NCBI GenBank assembly: GCA_036571765.1
Contig: BROE01000024.1
Span: 9,902,426-9,966,425 of the forward strand
DNA from: Plecoglossus altivelis
Lineage: Eukaryota > Chordata > Actinopteri > Osmeriformes > Plecoglossidae
DNA length: 64,000 bases
Direction: 5' to 3'
The notes beneath the pieces were generated by a model, which was not told where the DNA came from, did not search any database, and saw nothing but the letters and a program-made list of their open reading frames with translations. Positions within the stretch are counted from its first letter, which is position 1; each line of letters opens with the position of its first letter. Shown here piece after piece: positions 22,668 to 34,233 of this stretch. A program made the position numbers and the translations under genes.

Positions 22668-23361
22668 CAAGACCAACACACAACACAACAGCCAATACAT
22701 TAGTAGATCAATCCAACTCCTTTGTTTGTGTGTGTGTTGTGCATGTGTGTGTGTGTGTGCGTGTGTGTGTGTGCGGGTGTACCTGGTGTGCGTGTGTGTC
22801 TGTGTGAGGTGTTGTACTAGTGGCGTGCATGTGTGTGTGTAATAGGTGTGTGTGTGTGTGTGTGTGTACCTGGTGTGTGTGTGTGTGTGTGTGTGTGAGT
22901 GTATGTGCACCTGGTGTGTGTACCTGGTGCATGTGTGTGTGTGTGTTGTGCATGTGTGTGTGTGTGTGCGTGCGTGTGTGTGTGCGGGTGTACCTGGTGT
23001 GCGTGTGTGTACCTGGTGTGATGTGTGTGTGTACCTGCTGTGTGTACCTAGTGTGCGTGCATGTGTGTGTGAGTACATACGTGTCAGTGTGTGTGTGTGT
23101 GTGTGTGTGTGTATACCTGGTGTGTGGTGCGCATGTGTGTGTGTGTACCTGGTGTGTTGCTGGGGGTTTTGTTCTTCATCTTGGCTGGATCCTCCTTCGG
23201 TCTCTGAAACACCACAGAACAGAATTTAGACAGGGACGGAAAAGCCCGTTTGATCGGAGTGTGGGAGACGACTGTACCATCAGCATACTTACTCTGAGAC
23301 AGTACTCTTCAGTTGCACCCTTCGAGGTCACGCTCAGCTTCCTCTTCCTATCGCTCGGCAT
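9470..23361 (-). CDS. L3MBTL4: Lethal(3)malignant brain tumour-like protein 4, 18 coding exons
   Basis: This is a nuclear chromatin reader expected to bind mono- and dimethylated histone lysines through MBT repeats and to act in compaction or repression. Coding exons, 5' to 3': 23293-23361, 23149-23203, 22519-22619, 21668-21772, 21399-21534, 21192-21283, 20827-20978, 20174-20250, 19983-20068, 19791-19901, 18537-18651, 18098-18203, 16316-16489, 15364-15504, 13820-13911, 11438-11613, 9856-9918, 9470-9622. All phases agree and give about 667 residues (human about 620). The start MPSDRKRKL resembles human L3MBTL4; MFPSM at 23373 is an in-frame alternative. The order is three MBT repeats, a C2HC zinc finger (CPTPGC...GCPYSD), an acidic linker with an E/D run in exon 15, and a C-terminal SAM domain. 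The short N-terminus and the finger sequence favour L3MBTL4 over L3MBTL3. Exon 6 has a weak donor (ACC|GTACGC). Confidence 0.95.
10326..10378. repeat. (TG)n microsatellite, about 26 repeats
   Basis: A perfect dinucleotide run in L3MBTL4 intron 16, between exons 16 and 17. Confidence 0.97.
10560..11275. repeat. Pyrimidine minisatellite, CTCCTCCCATCC-type
   Basis: Pyrimidine-rich DNA. From 10981 it forms tandem units of about 28-32 bp (cttctcctcccatccyaaccttccctcct) in roughly nine diverged copies within L3MBTL4 intron 16. Confidence 0.85.
12600..13360. repeat. Large purine minisatellite, (AG)n-TAGGGGGCAG type
   Basis: About 760 bp of nearly pure purine on the plus strand with units such as agagagagtagggggcag, in L3MBTL4 intron 15. 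The 288- and 234-codon frames here are Leu/Ser/Pro repeats and not genes. Confidence 0.93.
13914..14800. repeat. Purine-rich (GA)n and GGAGAGAG tracts
   Basis: (GA)n-like tracts at 13918-14010, 14160-14240 and 14578-14790, with a pyrimidine tract at 14336-14430, lie just upstream of L3MBTL4 exon 15 in intron 14. No exon is seen among them. Confidence 0.8.
17413..17512. repeat. 34-bp tandem repeat, about three copies
   Basis: Unit atacatcacattctatccca plus 14 bp, starting at 17413, 17447 and 17481. The last copy is partial with one substitution. It lies in L3MBTL4 intron 12. Confidence 0.93.
17520..17765. repeat. Imperfect CAG-rich repeat (AGCAGCAGACAGAG type)
   Basis: Interrupted CAG/CTG units, including gagctgcagaga iterated several times, in L3MBTL4 intron 12. 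The plus-strand frame at 17501-17785 reads as Gln/Glu/Arg/Ala repeats; I see no evidence that it is expressed. Confidence 0.85.
18537..20068 (-). other. L3MBTL4: Third MBT repeat of L3MBTL4 (exons 9-11)
   Basis: Exon 9 has the WEEYLE helix, exon 10 has RAPHGFRVNMKLEAVDRRNP and exon 11 has HFDGWQEKFDFWVDSD then HPVGWC. This is the usual three-exon layout of one MBT repeat. Confidence 0.93.
20252..20312. repeat. L3MBTL4: (CA)n abutting the exon 8 acceptor of L3MBTL4
   Basis: In the sense strand the intron ends (TG)n-TGTCGCAG, so the region that normally holds a pyrimidine tract is a TG repeat of about 28 units. Confidence 0.95.
20688..20818. repeat. 22-bp minisatellite, six copies
   Basis: Unit gatgtcagtggcatgattta plus gt starts at 20688, 20710, 20732, 20754, 20776 and 20798. 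Two subtypes (gtggcatgat and gggatatgct) alternate, so the higher-order period is 44 bp. It ends 8 bp before the donor of L3MBTL4 exon 7. Confidence 0.93.
21399..22619 (-). other. L3MBTL4: First MBT repeat of L3MBTL4 (exons 3-5)
   Basis: Exon 3 has AWSWEQYLEEE, exon 4 NGFKVGMRLEGIDPLHPS and exon 5 LHIDGYSECYDFW then PAGWC, giving the full first repeat. Confidence 0.93.
22301..22540. repeat. L3MBTL4: 32-40-bp tandem repeat copying the exon 3 end and splice donor
   Basis: The minus-strand string CACTGTTCACTGAGGTACAC, where GAG|GTACAC is the true donor at 22519/22518, recurs with little or no change. Donor GT positions are near 22479, 22447, 22411, 22377, 22337 and 22303, about seven copies including the real one. 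Confidence 0.92.
22733..23150. repeat. L3MBTL4: (GT)n block with repeated copies of the exon 2 donor
   Basis: The sense-strand motif CACACCAG|GTACAC (true donor at 23149/23148) recurs as gtacctggtg on the plus strand near 22779, 22866, 22921, 22990, 23010 and 23113, with diverged forms between, within a long (GT)n array. Confidence 0.85.
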
Positions 23362-23435
23362 GCTGGGAAACATGATCCCTCCTACAGCCAGGAGATGAAG
23401 AAGACACAGTCAACAGCTACGCTCTCTCCGGGGAT

Positions 23436-23545
23436 TACTGGGATGAGCGTAGCTCAGTGATACAGCATTTACCCAGATTCAAATCCCTCCTCATACGTTG
23501 TTTTGGAAGAAAGCGTCCGTTACGTGAATACATCAACATCACACG
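23436..23545 (+). mobile_element. Degraded tRNA-derived SINE
   Basis: An A-box-like TAGCTCAGTGA (23450-23460) is followed by a B-box-like GATTCAAATCC (23476-23486), about 11 bp closer than in a tRNA, so the head is internally deleted. Then comes TTGGAAGAAAGCGTCCGTTA, which resembles the GGATAAAAGCGTCTGCTAAATG tail of widespread teleost SINEs. It is non-functional as it stands. Confidence 0.55.
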
Positions 23546-24200
23546 TTACTATACTCTGAAACACTCAAATATAATGAAATAATAATAAATAAATAAATAG
23601 CCAAATCACATTTTTGTTCTATGTGACCTTTCATACAGTTGTGCACAGACAGGGGAGTCAGACAAAAACAGGAAGTAGTAGATATCTGGGTGAATAATCC
23701 ACTTAATAAAAGTGCAGTCACAGTGTCTGCTGCGGTGGAGGAAACTCCACATTCCTCCCTTAACGTGATGGAAAGGTTGTGCTGCTTTACTGGGCATACA
23801 ACTGTGTGTGTAGAGTGTGTGTCGCAAAGACTGTGTGCACTACAATAAGGATGTCTATGGTCTGTCACTTTGCAAGCTTAAACCCTGGGGGGCCCAAACT
23901 GCAGAAAGTCCATTTAGTGTCTGGTAAAATGCAAAGCTGTACAGAAACTGACAGAGGGTTTGTACAGCGAGAGCCCAACATTAAGACTTCGCTAAGCCAA
24001 TTTACTGAGGCAGAAACTGCAAGACAAGCAAAACTTTTTAGAGTTCTTCAAGTAAAACTTTTTTTCGGAAGAAACTTGTAACTCTGCAACCAAGCATGTT
24101 GAGGGAGACTAAGGCCATATCGTAGTTTGAATCACACACACAGTTCTCAGGTAATGTAGGCTACACTCCTATCTTTTCCACTATGACAGACCCACCTTGT

Positions 24201-24323
24201 CCTTCCACCAAGCAGGGCCTCAATCACCAGTCCTTTCACCAATCAGGGCCTCAGTCTCCAGTCTTTCCACCAATCAGGGCCTCGTCTCCAGTCCTTCCAC
24301 CAATCAGGGCCTCAGTCACTAGG
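24201..24323. repeat. 31-bp minisatellite, four copies
   Basis: Units ccttccaccaatcagggcct plus about 11 bp start near 24201, 24232, 24263 and 24293. The third is one base shorter. Confidence 0.9.
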
Positions 24324-24589
24324 CTTCCATTCCAGTCACATTCTAGGTCTCCACCAGGTCTATCTGTTGAATGGAGCCAGAAAAAAACTAACTATACACT
24401 TCTACATAAAGTTCCATAGGCCCATAACCCAGTTAGTGTGTAACACAACAGTAACACAATATAAACAAACCTGCAACCAACACAGTAGAATTAACAGTAG
24501 AAGCACAGCCACAGTAAGAGTAGCAACAGTGGAAACAACATGAACACAATAGAAACACAGCAGATAAACAATAGAAACTACTTTTTCCC

Positions 24590-24808
24590 CACAGGGTTTT
24601 TTTTGTAGTTTTTCCTCGCTGAGAAGGAGGGTCTAAGGACAGGGGATGTTCTGGGATGGTTGTCCATTTGCTGAAATCATTCGGACATTGTTTATTGTTT
24701 ATCTTGCTTTGCTGTTTATATACAGCAAATGTTTGCACTTTCCTGCCACAGTCAATTATGTGCTTGTGTATCTTGCATGGCGAATAAAACCGATTCTGAT
24801 TCTGAAAG
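24590..24808 (+). mobile_element. Probable retroelement 3' tail fragment
   Basis: The stretch from GGGTTTTTTTTGTAG through GGTCTAAGGACAGGGG to AATAAAACCGATTCTGATTC ends in a short tandem (GATTCT)n tail. That is a common shape for the 3' end of dispersed teleost non-LTR elements. No coding part is present and the family is not assigned. Confidence 0.4.
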
Positions 24809-25599
24809 CACTGACAGCAGGAAGACAAGCAGTAAACGAGTAAAACACAGTAGAAACAGCATTAAGCAGGGACTCACTACTGTAACTGAGTGAAAGGACA
24901 ACAGAAAGATGGAGGAAATTCAATGAATGGTCAATAACATCTCGGCCTCGACAGACCACGTTCATGGCATCGCTGTTGGGTATTCCTGATCATGAATGAG
25001 CTTTCTACTTTACTGTTTCTAACACGTAGTACTTCATGCATCAACTTCATCTTCAACTAATGTTTGAAATTGAGGCTTTGATGATTATTTGTGAATGAGT
25101 CTGTTCTGGGAAAAGAACCCTTTTGCCATTTTCCATGAAAATATAATGTAGGACAACAACAACAACAACAACAACAACCACTAAATGCATTTGAAGAGGA
25201 AACGGTCACTCCGCCCAGCAACACAAAAGCACCGTGATGGTGGCAGAAGTGAAGACGGAAAATAAAGACAACCTGATCAGAGCTGCCGAAGCAGTCCAAA
25301 GGAAAGTCGTCCTTTCTCCGCCAAACACATCCGAACTCCTTATCAAGATGAGTTTGAATGGCACTGGACGTAAATACCACGAGGAACTGAACGCAAAAGG
25401 AAACATTTCCGAGAAATAAGCTCTAGTTTCACTTAGAGTAGCGCGAGCAGCACGGTGTTTACAATTTTATACCACACGTTGTGCAGACGTTTCAGCGTCA
25501 AATGAGTGGAAATACTGGACGTGGAACTAGTTCATGTCTAATTGTTCGAAAGTTGAGAGAAAAGGGCATTGTATCGGATGTTTATATTCGTTACGTGTA

Positions 25600-25900
25600 A
25601 AATGTGAAAACATTGAGATTAGCAGCATAGCAATTCCCACGCATCTGACACAAAGGGGGAGCTCGACACGTCTCTTTCACTGCACTCGGTCCTATAAAAG
25701 CAGTTTCCCGACAGTGTGTATCCGTGTGCTTGATTATCGTTTTAACACTAAGAGCAGTTAGCCAGCTGTAAACGAGGAATCTTACCCACTCGGCAGCTTT
25801 GCCCCTCCGTGTTGTGACAGTCGTGGTGACAGCAGGAAAGGGGCTCGCTCACAGTTTGAGATTGTGCGCATGTGCGGTCGGGAACAGGCCTGGCCAGCTA
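25600..25900 (-). promoter_or_regulatory. L3MBTL4: Candidate promoter and leader exon of L3MBTL4
   Basis: On the minus strand a good donor, GAGTGG|GTAAGATT, ends a possible noncoding exon at 25786. GC and CpG content rises at about 25780-25880. A TATAAAAG at 25694 is in the opposite orientation and so does not serve this gene. Confidence 0.35.
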
Positions 25901-28900
25901 CCGTGAGGATGATTGAACAGGTGTGACAACATCATTGCAGCGGAGGAGAAGAGGTGGCTGGTTAAATGATGCATGTCTTTCCCAATTGTGGGCGACCACA
26001 ACAACCATTTGGTTGTACAATAACATACCCGACTTTTTCTGATCTATTTGTGCGTGCGTGGAGCGTTTCACAAAGCATGAATTTCTACTGGATTCAGCAA
26101 TATTCGGTGGGCGGCGATATTAGAAGTCTCATGAGAGGAATTGGCATTGGAAAACAGAGGAACCAGCCTCGCCTAGTGTGTAAACAACAAGTCACGCTCT
26201 CTGGGAAGACGATGTTTGACCCCAAATCCACTGGAGACCAGTATGTCCACACTCCAGGCAGTCTTTTAGGAAGCTGTCATCAGACAGGCCCAAAACATTA
26301 TTTCAGACCACACCCATGGCCTCCAGCCTTCCTGCTTCAGCCTACCAGCTTCTAACCTCAAAGAGCCTTCTTCAGTTTCCAGGGAACTGCTTTAACTACT
26401 CCTTTGTCCTGCAGCCCATTAAAGCCCTAAAGAAGCAAGTTAACCCTGCCGTTTACCCCACAACTGCACACATGCATACTTCATGATGATTTGACGTTGA
26501 CGAGACTCCTTTGATCTCATCGCACACATTGCGTACACCATCACACCATACCGTATCTGTGTGGGAGAAATTTACTGTAGGACAATAAAGACTGATCTTA
26601 TCGCTTCCCCCTCCAGGGCTGCGTTCGCAGGTATGCCCACTACAGGCCATAGAGAAGACAGATGTTGGCGTGGTCTTCTGAGGATTGTGTTTGCTACTTA
26701 TCAGGTAGGAGGCCCAGAGAATCAAGCTGCTCAATTCCTTTTTGTACGAGTCGACTCATTCCATCTATCTGATAGGCCAAACAGGTGAAGAATAAGAATA
26801 GATAAGAAGAGGAAAAAGAGAACTATTACCTACCGTGGCCATTTGGGGCTCTGTTGTACTAGTATGGGTGTGTCTACGGGTGTGTTCTCCCTGCAGTGTG
26901 GGATCATGACCAGCCTGTGGCAGTACAGCAACACTGAGAAGAGATTGGCAGCATGTAGTACAGTAATCCTCAGTGTGGTAGCCTGTTCTTGACTGGAGAT
27001 AACTAAACACTGATCCAGCACAAGATAACACCAAGGGTGTGGCATCAAAGCGGACGTCTTTTTTACAACATTCGACTGTGGCCTCTTAACACTGTGTTTG
27101 TTCTCTAGTCAACAGAACAAACAGTGACTCATAAGTTCTCTAACCACCTCTGTTACACTGCTGTCCATTGGCTAACGGGGTTCAAATCCTATCCTCCCAT
27201 CGCCTCCATAGTGTTCCCCAACCCCCATCACACTACCATGACAACACCATTATTACAGTATCTATGGTAACCCCCTCTACTGGCCACAGTTACCCCAAAT
27301 GTAGGGCTCTGATCGGTCTATCACCGCTTGGATATAAGAGGAAGGCTAGGTGTGGTAGCCCTGGAAACAACACCCCATAAAACCACTTGCCAAACAGAAG
27401 TCACTGAACGGAAAACTCAACAAGGTTTAGCAGAGAAGGAGGAGGGGAGGGTTGAAAGGACACAGTTCCTCGCCTTCTTCTCATGTCAGCTAACTATGGA
27501 TAGCTGCAGGATAGTCTATCCACTTTTGAAATATATACTAAATATACCATATAATCATATTTTGTTACCTCCTTCACACAAAAACTCACACATGATACAA
27601 CCAGGCCAACTGGACACCAAAACATTGACAGAGAAAGGTTTGAATTGCAATCAAACCTCTTAATCTAAATGATTTATGAGTGTGACAGACAGCAGCGGGT
27701 CCTCTACCAACACACACACACACACAAACACACACACACTCTCAGACACAATCTCTCTCCTTCAGAAATGTGATACTCCCAGTCTGCCTTTGAAAACAGT
27801 CTTGTTTAATAAAAGTCTTACTGCTGTCTTACTGCTGTGTCCCATGTCTCACAGCTTTATCTGAACCTCTGGATCCTCACCCTCCAACCCTGAACTTGTC
27901 TCTCTGCTGGTCTCTCCCTCCCCTGCCTAACGCACATTTATGACTTCATCGTTCCCTCCTCCCACCTTCTCTCCCCCTCTTATCTCTCACTCACTCTGCT
28001 CTCCCTCCTCTCTCTCACTTATGTTTTGAAGACTGTCTGTTTATGCATGTGCGCACGTGTGTGTCTCTGTCTCTGTGTTTGTGTGTGTGTGTGTTGTGTG
28101 TGTGGGGGGGGGGCAGGATCCTTGGAGCCAGAAGCCTTGTGCTCATTCTCAGGTGTTTCAGGTAAAGTATAGGATTCAGGTGCACTGGGAAATGGTGTGT
28201 GTGTGTCGTGTGTCATGCTTCCCCATTCACTCTGTCTAACTCTCTGATATACACAAACTGTTCCTTTATCATGTACATGACTAATCAGCCCTGTACCTCA
28301 ATAGGTCACTCCTATCAGATGACAGCAGGGGAACCCCCCAGTGGCCGCATCATTGTCCCCCCTTTCTGACCCGTAGAGACCAAGTCCTGCTCTCTATGGG
28401 ATGTATGGTCTCCATGGATATGTCCACTATCGGATGTCTTCATGTAGAGCGATAGCTATCTCACATGGTGTACCCCATTGTCACCTACTGTGTATGTGTG
28501 TGAGTCACATCCTGGAGGGGGAGGGGGGGTCCCTACCTTGCTTAGGTCAATTGAACCCTGAATGAATAAATGAGCATTTAATGAGAAGAGAGGAGGAGAG
28601 GAAAGGAGGGTATAGAAGAGGAGAAAAGAGGAGGAGGGGAGGGCAGGGGAGAGGAGAGGAGAGGAGAGGAGGAGAGAAAGGCAGAGCAGAGGGCAGTTTC
28701 AGGTCACTACACTGACCTGCTCCATGATTCATGTTTCATGACTGGCCTACAGGACAAGACAATAAAGCCAATCCTAATCCAAAACCTTATCCTATGACTC
28801 CGGTATGTAAACTTTAAAACAACAGATCCTGCCGGATCGGGGTAGAGTAACGCGTGCAGGTCTCTGTTGACATTTAGCCCGTGATGTCATTTGCATGTGG

Positions 28901-28929
28901 AAGTGTGTTTTATGAAAATTAGTCTGCTC
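25901..28929. other. Divergent intergenic region between L3MBTL4 and ARHGAP28
   Basis: Mostly unique sequence with short (CA)n (27710-27740), (GT)n (28070-28102) and purine (28570-28680) runs. The 129-codon frame at 25966-26355 is not low complexity but resembles nothing I know and has no splice or family support. Confidence 0.5.
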
Positions 28930-29158
28930 TCCCGTCTGATTGGTCGACTAGAGCGACAGCCCCTGTTTGCTTAATTCCAGTGGTGTCGAATGTCTGTCAG
29001 TCAGCGCACGAGGGGGACAGAAACAGACCGCTTTATTTATTTTTCCTCACAAGACAAGTGTGGCGGCGCGTGTGCCTGATGTGAAGTACAATAAACTTAC
29101 CGCTTGACGGTAGCCAAACAGGCGGGTGCGTAAAATGCTACTGTGGCGATCAACGGCG
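28930..29158 (+). promoter_or_regulatory. ARHGAP28: Candidate ARHGAP28 promoter and 5' UTR
   Basis: An inverted CCAAT box (ATTGG, 28939-28943) is followed by CpG-rich sequence leading into the first coding exon. No strong TATA box is seen in this stretch. Confidence 0.4.
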
Positions 29159-31938
29159 ATGGAGCTGGCGGATTCTAGTGGCGTCACCCTGACCGGCTAT
29201 CATTCATACGATCCAAGTATACACGCTACGGAGGACATCTACGCTTCCCCGTTGTCTCCTGCAAGTTTCAGCAGGTAAACAATTACTGTTTAGAAAATCA
29301 TCTTACAAACTCGGCAACGCTACTTCAGACGAGAATCACGGTGAGACAGTGAGGTGGTGTGGAATACCTACAGTGGAATCGAGAGACCGTGGGAAATAGT
29401 GTTTAACGGTGGTATCTGTGGTTACCGTTTTAGTGCTCCGTTATTTATGTGATGAGAGAATTGTAGCCTATCACTGGACGCCCCCCTGACTGCTTGGAAA
29501 GAATTTGTGGAACCGTTCTGCTTCTCATACTCTGTTCATCCTGTCGGCTGCTTTGGTGTGTATCTCACTTTTGACACTTCCGAACTGAAGTTTCCAACTA
29601 CGCGTGCACGTGCTTGTGTCTGTGCTCACGCGCATATGCGTGTGCGGTGCTATATGAAGGAATACCGATCCCTTACATTCCACAACAGCCAGTTCAGTCA
29701 TCTGACAGGCCAGAATGTGGACAGCTGCTCCGATTGGCCAGCTGTGTCGGGTCATGTGTCATTGTGGTTGTGAGGTCATGATGAGCAACTTTGGCACTGT
29801 CTTCAGCTGCCACCATTGCCCCAGCAACAAGGCATGCCAACCCCTCCCTCCCCCTCAACCTATACCCTTACTTGACAGTACAGTAGAGTGATCATGAGGA
29901 GGCTCATATACTGCTCAGCCTTACTCATGTCCACATTCTTCCTCCACGTCTCAACTGTGTAAGTGTGTGTGTACTATTGTATGCTGACCTACCACATGGG
30001 TCAGGACATTTGGGCCAGGGGCAGGATTACTTTCAAGCCGCTCAGTGCAGCGCGCGCGTGTGTGTGTGTGTGTGTGAGAGAGAGACAAACAATGAATAGG
30101 GTCAGGTGTCAGGGATGAATACAGCTTTTGTAGCAGCTGAATGAGGCTCTCTACTCTCTGAACCAACACTTTAATGATCACTGGAAAGCCACACTCTCAT
30201 TCTGTTACACACGTACAGAACACAACCAGTACACACACGCTACAAATTATAACATAATACCACCGTCACTATTGATTTTTGTTGTGTGTGGGGGTGGTTG
30301 AATAGGCAACCATTATGTGTACATACAGGTAACTGCAGCAACTTGAAAAAATGTTGACGCGCGCTTGTGAACAAGGAAGGATATTAAACAGATAGTAAGT
30401 CTGGCATAGACAGAAATATCAACACCCATGACCCTAGAGGAGAAGGAAGAACAGAAACATTGCTGTTCTTTAGAAGCCAGTTACCCTGCTGTCTGTCAGC
30501 CAATGAAGGATGAGGATGTGAATGACATCATAATACCAGAATGAGCTATTTGTCATGTTAGCTTCCTGCAGAGCTGGGAAGAAAATGTGAGCAGGCGACA
30601 TTCCAAACAAACGCACACGCGGCTGTGTCCCTCCCCGCTGTGTGTCTAAGGTATCTTACCTGTAGCTGAAACAGGGTTGGTTACAGCTCAACAACCACGG
30701 AAACCATCGTCACGCACTCTGCTTTACTGGACAACCTCTGTTCTACCCCAAAGATTACTGGACTCTACTTCAGAGAATCTCTATTGGACTCTACTTCAGA
30801 GAAACTCTGCTGGACTACCCAATTCAGCCTTGAAGGTTTTGTTTTATAGATGTCATCATGCCCAGGTAAACACACTTAATGAGGGAGAGAGCAAATGATA
30901 GTGAATGATCGAAAGAGGTTACAGAGAAATGAAAGGGGAGGAAAAAGTGGTCTGTAGTATTGGTAGACTGTCAGTTTGGTTGTCTAGTTTATCCAGCAGG
31001 TTTGTTTTGCATAACCAGTGTAGGGGGCCAGGATTTGAATAGAAAATAATCACTACAAGGAAGATACACACACACACACATTCACGCATACATACACCCA
31101 TACATGCATTTATATACATCCAAATGTATTGTAGCTTCAGCGTGGTCTATTCTGCGAGCCCTACAGGCCACATAGACTGAATATGGTTGAACATCCAGGT
31201 ATGGTGTGTGTGTCTAGGTGTGCGTGTGCGTGCGTGCCGTCACGAAAGCGTGAATGTCCAACAGTGAGAAGATGAATCAACGGTAGAACAGGGAAGTCCG
31301 GTGGCTTCTCCTAGCAGTACCACAATCAGACTGGATTCCTCTAATGCAGATGTCAAACGGCAGACTCGTCGTGAGGGGATGAGGTGTGCGTGTCATAGAC
31401 GTTGTACAGACAGCAGTTCTAGTAATACTTCTCCATTCGTTAGCCGGCACCATGGTAACATTTTGGGTAACCACCATTTAAAAGGATCAAACAGGAAGTT
31501 GTTTTGTGTGACCCAAAAACAAGCCTCTACAGTGGCTTGTCCAATAAGGAACATGCATGTGAGCACCTCTCACCCACTTATTAAGCACAGCTGAGATTCC
31601 CACAGCCTTCGCCTTGTAACCACACACTCACATACACACACCCTCTCACCCTAATGGGGTTTTAATGGTCTGGTATTGATTGGCTTGAGAGGTTGTTTAG
31701 TTGTGTTGTGTTTGCGTTTGCGTGTGCGCATTTGTGGTGTATGTGTGTACCCAGGTCCAGCCAAGTTAAGGTTCTACCTCAATGACATCATCAGTGTTGA
31801 AATTAAAAAGGTTGGTGTCAGCATTTTACACCGTAAGCTCCGGTAAACAGCGTGGTGTAAAGTGATCTCCAATGTCAGACCAATCTCATCAATATCAATC
31901 TAATCAATATGAGAGGAAAAGGATTTTAGCTGATGATG

Positions 31939-31975
<37 letters not shown>

Positions 31976-33560
31976 AGAGAGAGAGGAAAGGAGAGAGGGA
32001 GGGGGGCCAGACGCCAGCCAGACTGGCATACTCATCTCAGAGCAGTAACAACCTGTAGCTCTAACAGACTGTTGACAGATGGGATGCTAGCCAGACTAGA
32101 GCGAGAGAGGAAAGAGGGTGAGGAAGAGGAGGAGGAGATAAAGGAGAGTGAAGAGGAAGAGGGGGAGGAGGAGATAATGTGTGTGTGTGTGTGTACTGGC
32201 TCCTTGGTTCTGCTGTTGACATTCCAGTAGGAACTGGGTCATGATTGGAGGCTCCCAGCTCAGATTACAATCCCCCCCCCTCCCCCCCCCTTTCTCTCTC
32301 TCTTTCTCCTTTCCCATTTTGTATCTCTCTCCTCTCTCTCCCTTCTCTTTATCTCATTCTTTCTCTTTCCCTCCATCTCTCCATCCTTTTCCACCTGGTT
32401 CTGGTTAGTACTGACCTACATACCGTGCAGGGGGCCTGTACGGCTCCAGACCTGAGTGTGTGCGCGCGCGTGTGTGTTGGTGTTGGTCCACACGGTTCTG
32501 CCCAGCTTCTCTCATCAATGGATACCTTAAAGATGTACCTGTGTTTCCCACCTTCTCTGCTCTCCTTCTGAGCCTGTTGGGCTCGCTAGCGTCCAGCATT
32601 AACCTCCTCCTAGCCCTTTGTGGCTGGCTGGGTGGTTTAGATGTGCGAGTGTCTGTGTTTGTTTAGTAAACCATACGAGATGAGTCATAAGAGTGTAAAC
32701 AAGTGAGCTTGACTATGCAGGGAGAGAGGGAGAGATGTAAACACTAAAGGGCAAAGACGAGACTGAATGAGCTCTTAAAGAGGATAACATGACAGGAGTA
32801 GAAGAGGAGGAGAACGTTGAAATCTAGAGTGGCCTACCGCAGACGGAGGGAGGGGGGGAGGGAGGGGGGAGAGGACGAGGGGGATGTGGGAGGAGGGATG
32901 AGCTTGGGTTTCAGAGAGCTCCTCAGAAGAGGATATCCTGAGGTTGAGCTCTGTCTCTCGTCCCTCTCCCTCGCTCTCTTTGTTGGTCTCCCTCCCTTTC
33001 GGCTCTATCTCTCTCGCCCCCTTCAATCGCTCTCTCTCTCTTTGCCACTCCCACTTTTCCTGGCTCGGACAGCTGCTTGCTTGTTTAGCAGACGGCTTTC
33101 TCTCTCCCTGATCGCTGGAGTTCTCTGTAGAGGTTAGTAGAGCTTGCTAGTTTGGTGGAGTCCAGTAGAGATTAGTAGTTAAGTAGAGCTCAGTAGAGTT
33201 CTGCTGTCTGCGGTCCTGCTGGATGAACAACTGACAGGTACGGTTCCGTTCTGTAATGTGGGATCTCTAGGGTAGACTGGTTATGCTGAGGGGGATGTGC
33301 CAGTCGGATGGTGCTCAGACCGGGTCTGCTGGGGTGTTGTGTTTGTGTTAACTGTTGCGTGTGGCTAGACAGGGGAGCCGATGCTCTCTGCACCGGGGTA
33401 GGAAGTGTGTCGATGTGACGAGGATCATGTCCGACTGAAGGTATCGGTCGTGACTCACTGGAAAGGTTCACGTTGATGATGATGTTTGGAAGAGGAATGG
33501 AGGTAATCTAGTATGAACGGAATGTCTTTGAGTCAGAGCCTCCTGTCTGTCAGTTCCTCC

Positions 33561-33594
<34 letters not shown>

Positions 33595-34185
33595 TGGTCT
33601 GTTTGTTGGTCTGTCTGCATGCTTGTGGTGGACCACACATACAAACACACACATGTTAACTTTCATTGATAAGGTGCTAATCACTTCTGTGCGTTTCGAT
33701 GGTTTAGAGTGCACATGTCAGAACCGGCTTAACAACAGGCTGAACATACCTCTTTAACTGTGTCAACATGCCTGATCCTCATGTGTACTGTATACACACA
33801 TACGTTAAGAAGAATCGAGTTCCTCAGTAGAATCCCAAGAATACATTTTAATAGTGTGTGTGTAGGCTGTGTGTGTGTGTGTAGGCTGTGTGTGTGTGTG
33901 AGTTCTCTAAGTGCAGCCTCTCTCTGCTATAAAGGTTCCATCCATATTCTTCCCTCTGACCATGAGATTCATCAGGTGTTGCACCAAAGGGGCCCCTTAG
34001 GAACCAAACCATTACAACAAGGGTTCCCCCTCAGCCAGTATCCGGACCAGCACAATAATCGATATCAGCCCCTTAAGTGAAGCCAGGCTGGATGTCCCCT
34101 GACACACAAACACGCACTCACACATTTTGTGCTTATCAATTTTTCAATGTTTAGACAGTAGCATTCATTGTTCAACAATCTGATG

Positions 34186-34233
<48 letters not shown>

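Larger units (their letters stand above)
23382..25786 (-). other. L3MBTL4: 5' intron of L3MBTL4
   Basis: An acceptor at 23382-23383 (CTGTAG|GAGGGATC) just upstream of the start codon implies a spliced noncoding leader. The intron holds a SINE relic, a 31-bp repeat, a probable retroelement tail and an (AAC)n run at 25155-25180. Confidence 0.5.

Noticed and set aside
22617..23398. Cys/Val- and His/Thr-rich frames of 150-190 codons on both strands
   Set aside because: Translations of (GT)n/(CA)n. Only the short L3MBTL4 exons inside are real.
25966..26355. 129-codon plus-strand frame in the divergent intergenic region
   Set aside because: Not low complexity, but an open frame of this length is expected by chance several times in 64 kb. 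No start context, splice site or family match.
27170..27195. GGTTCAAATCC, a B-box-like motif
   Set aside because: No A-box or SINE tail at the right distance, so probably chance.
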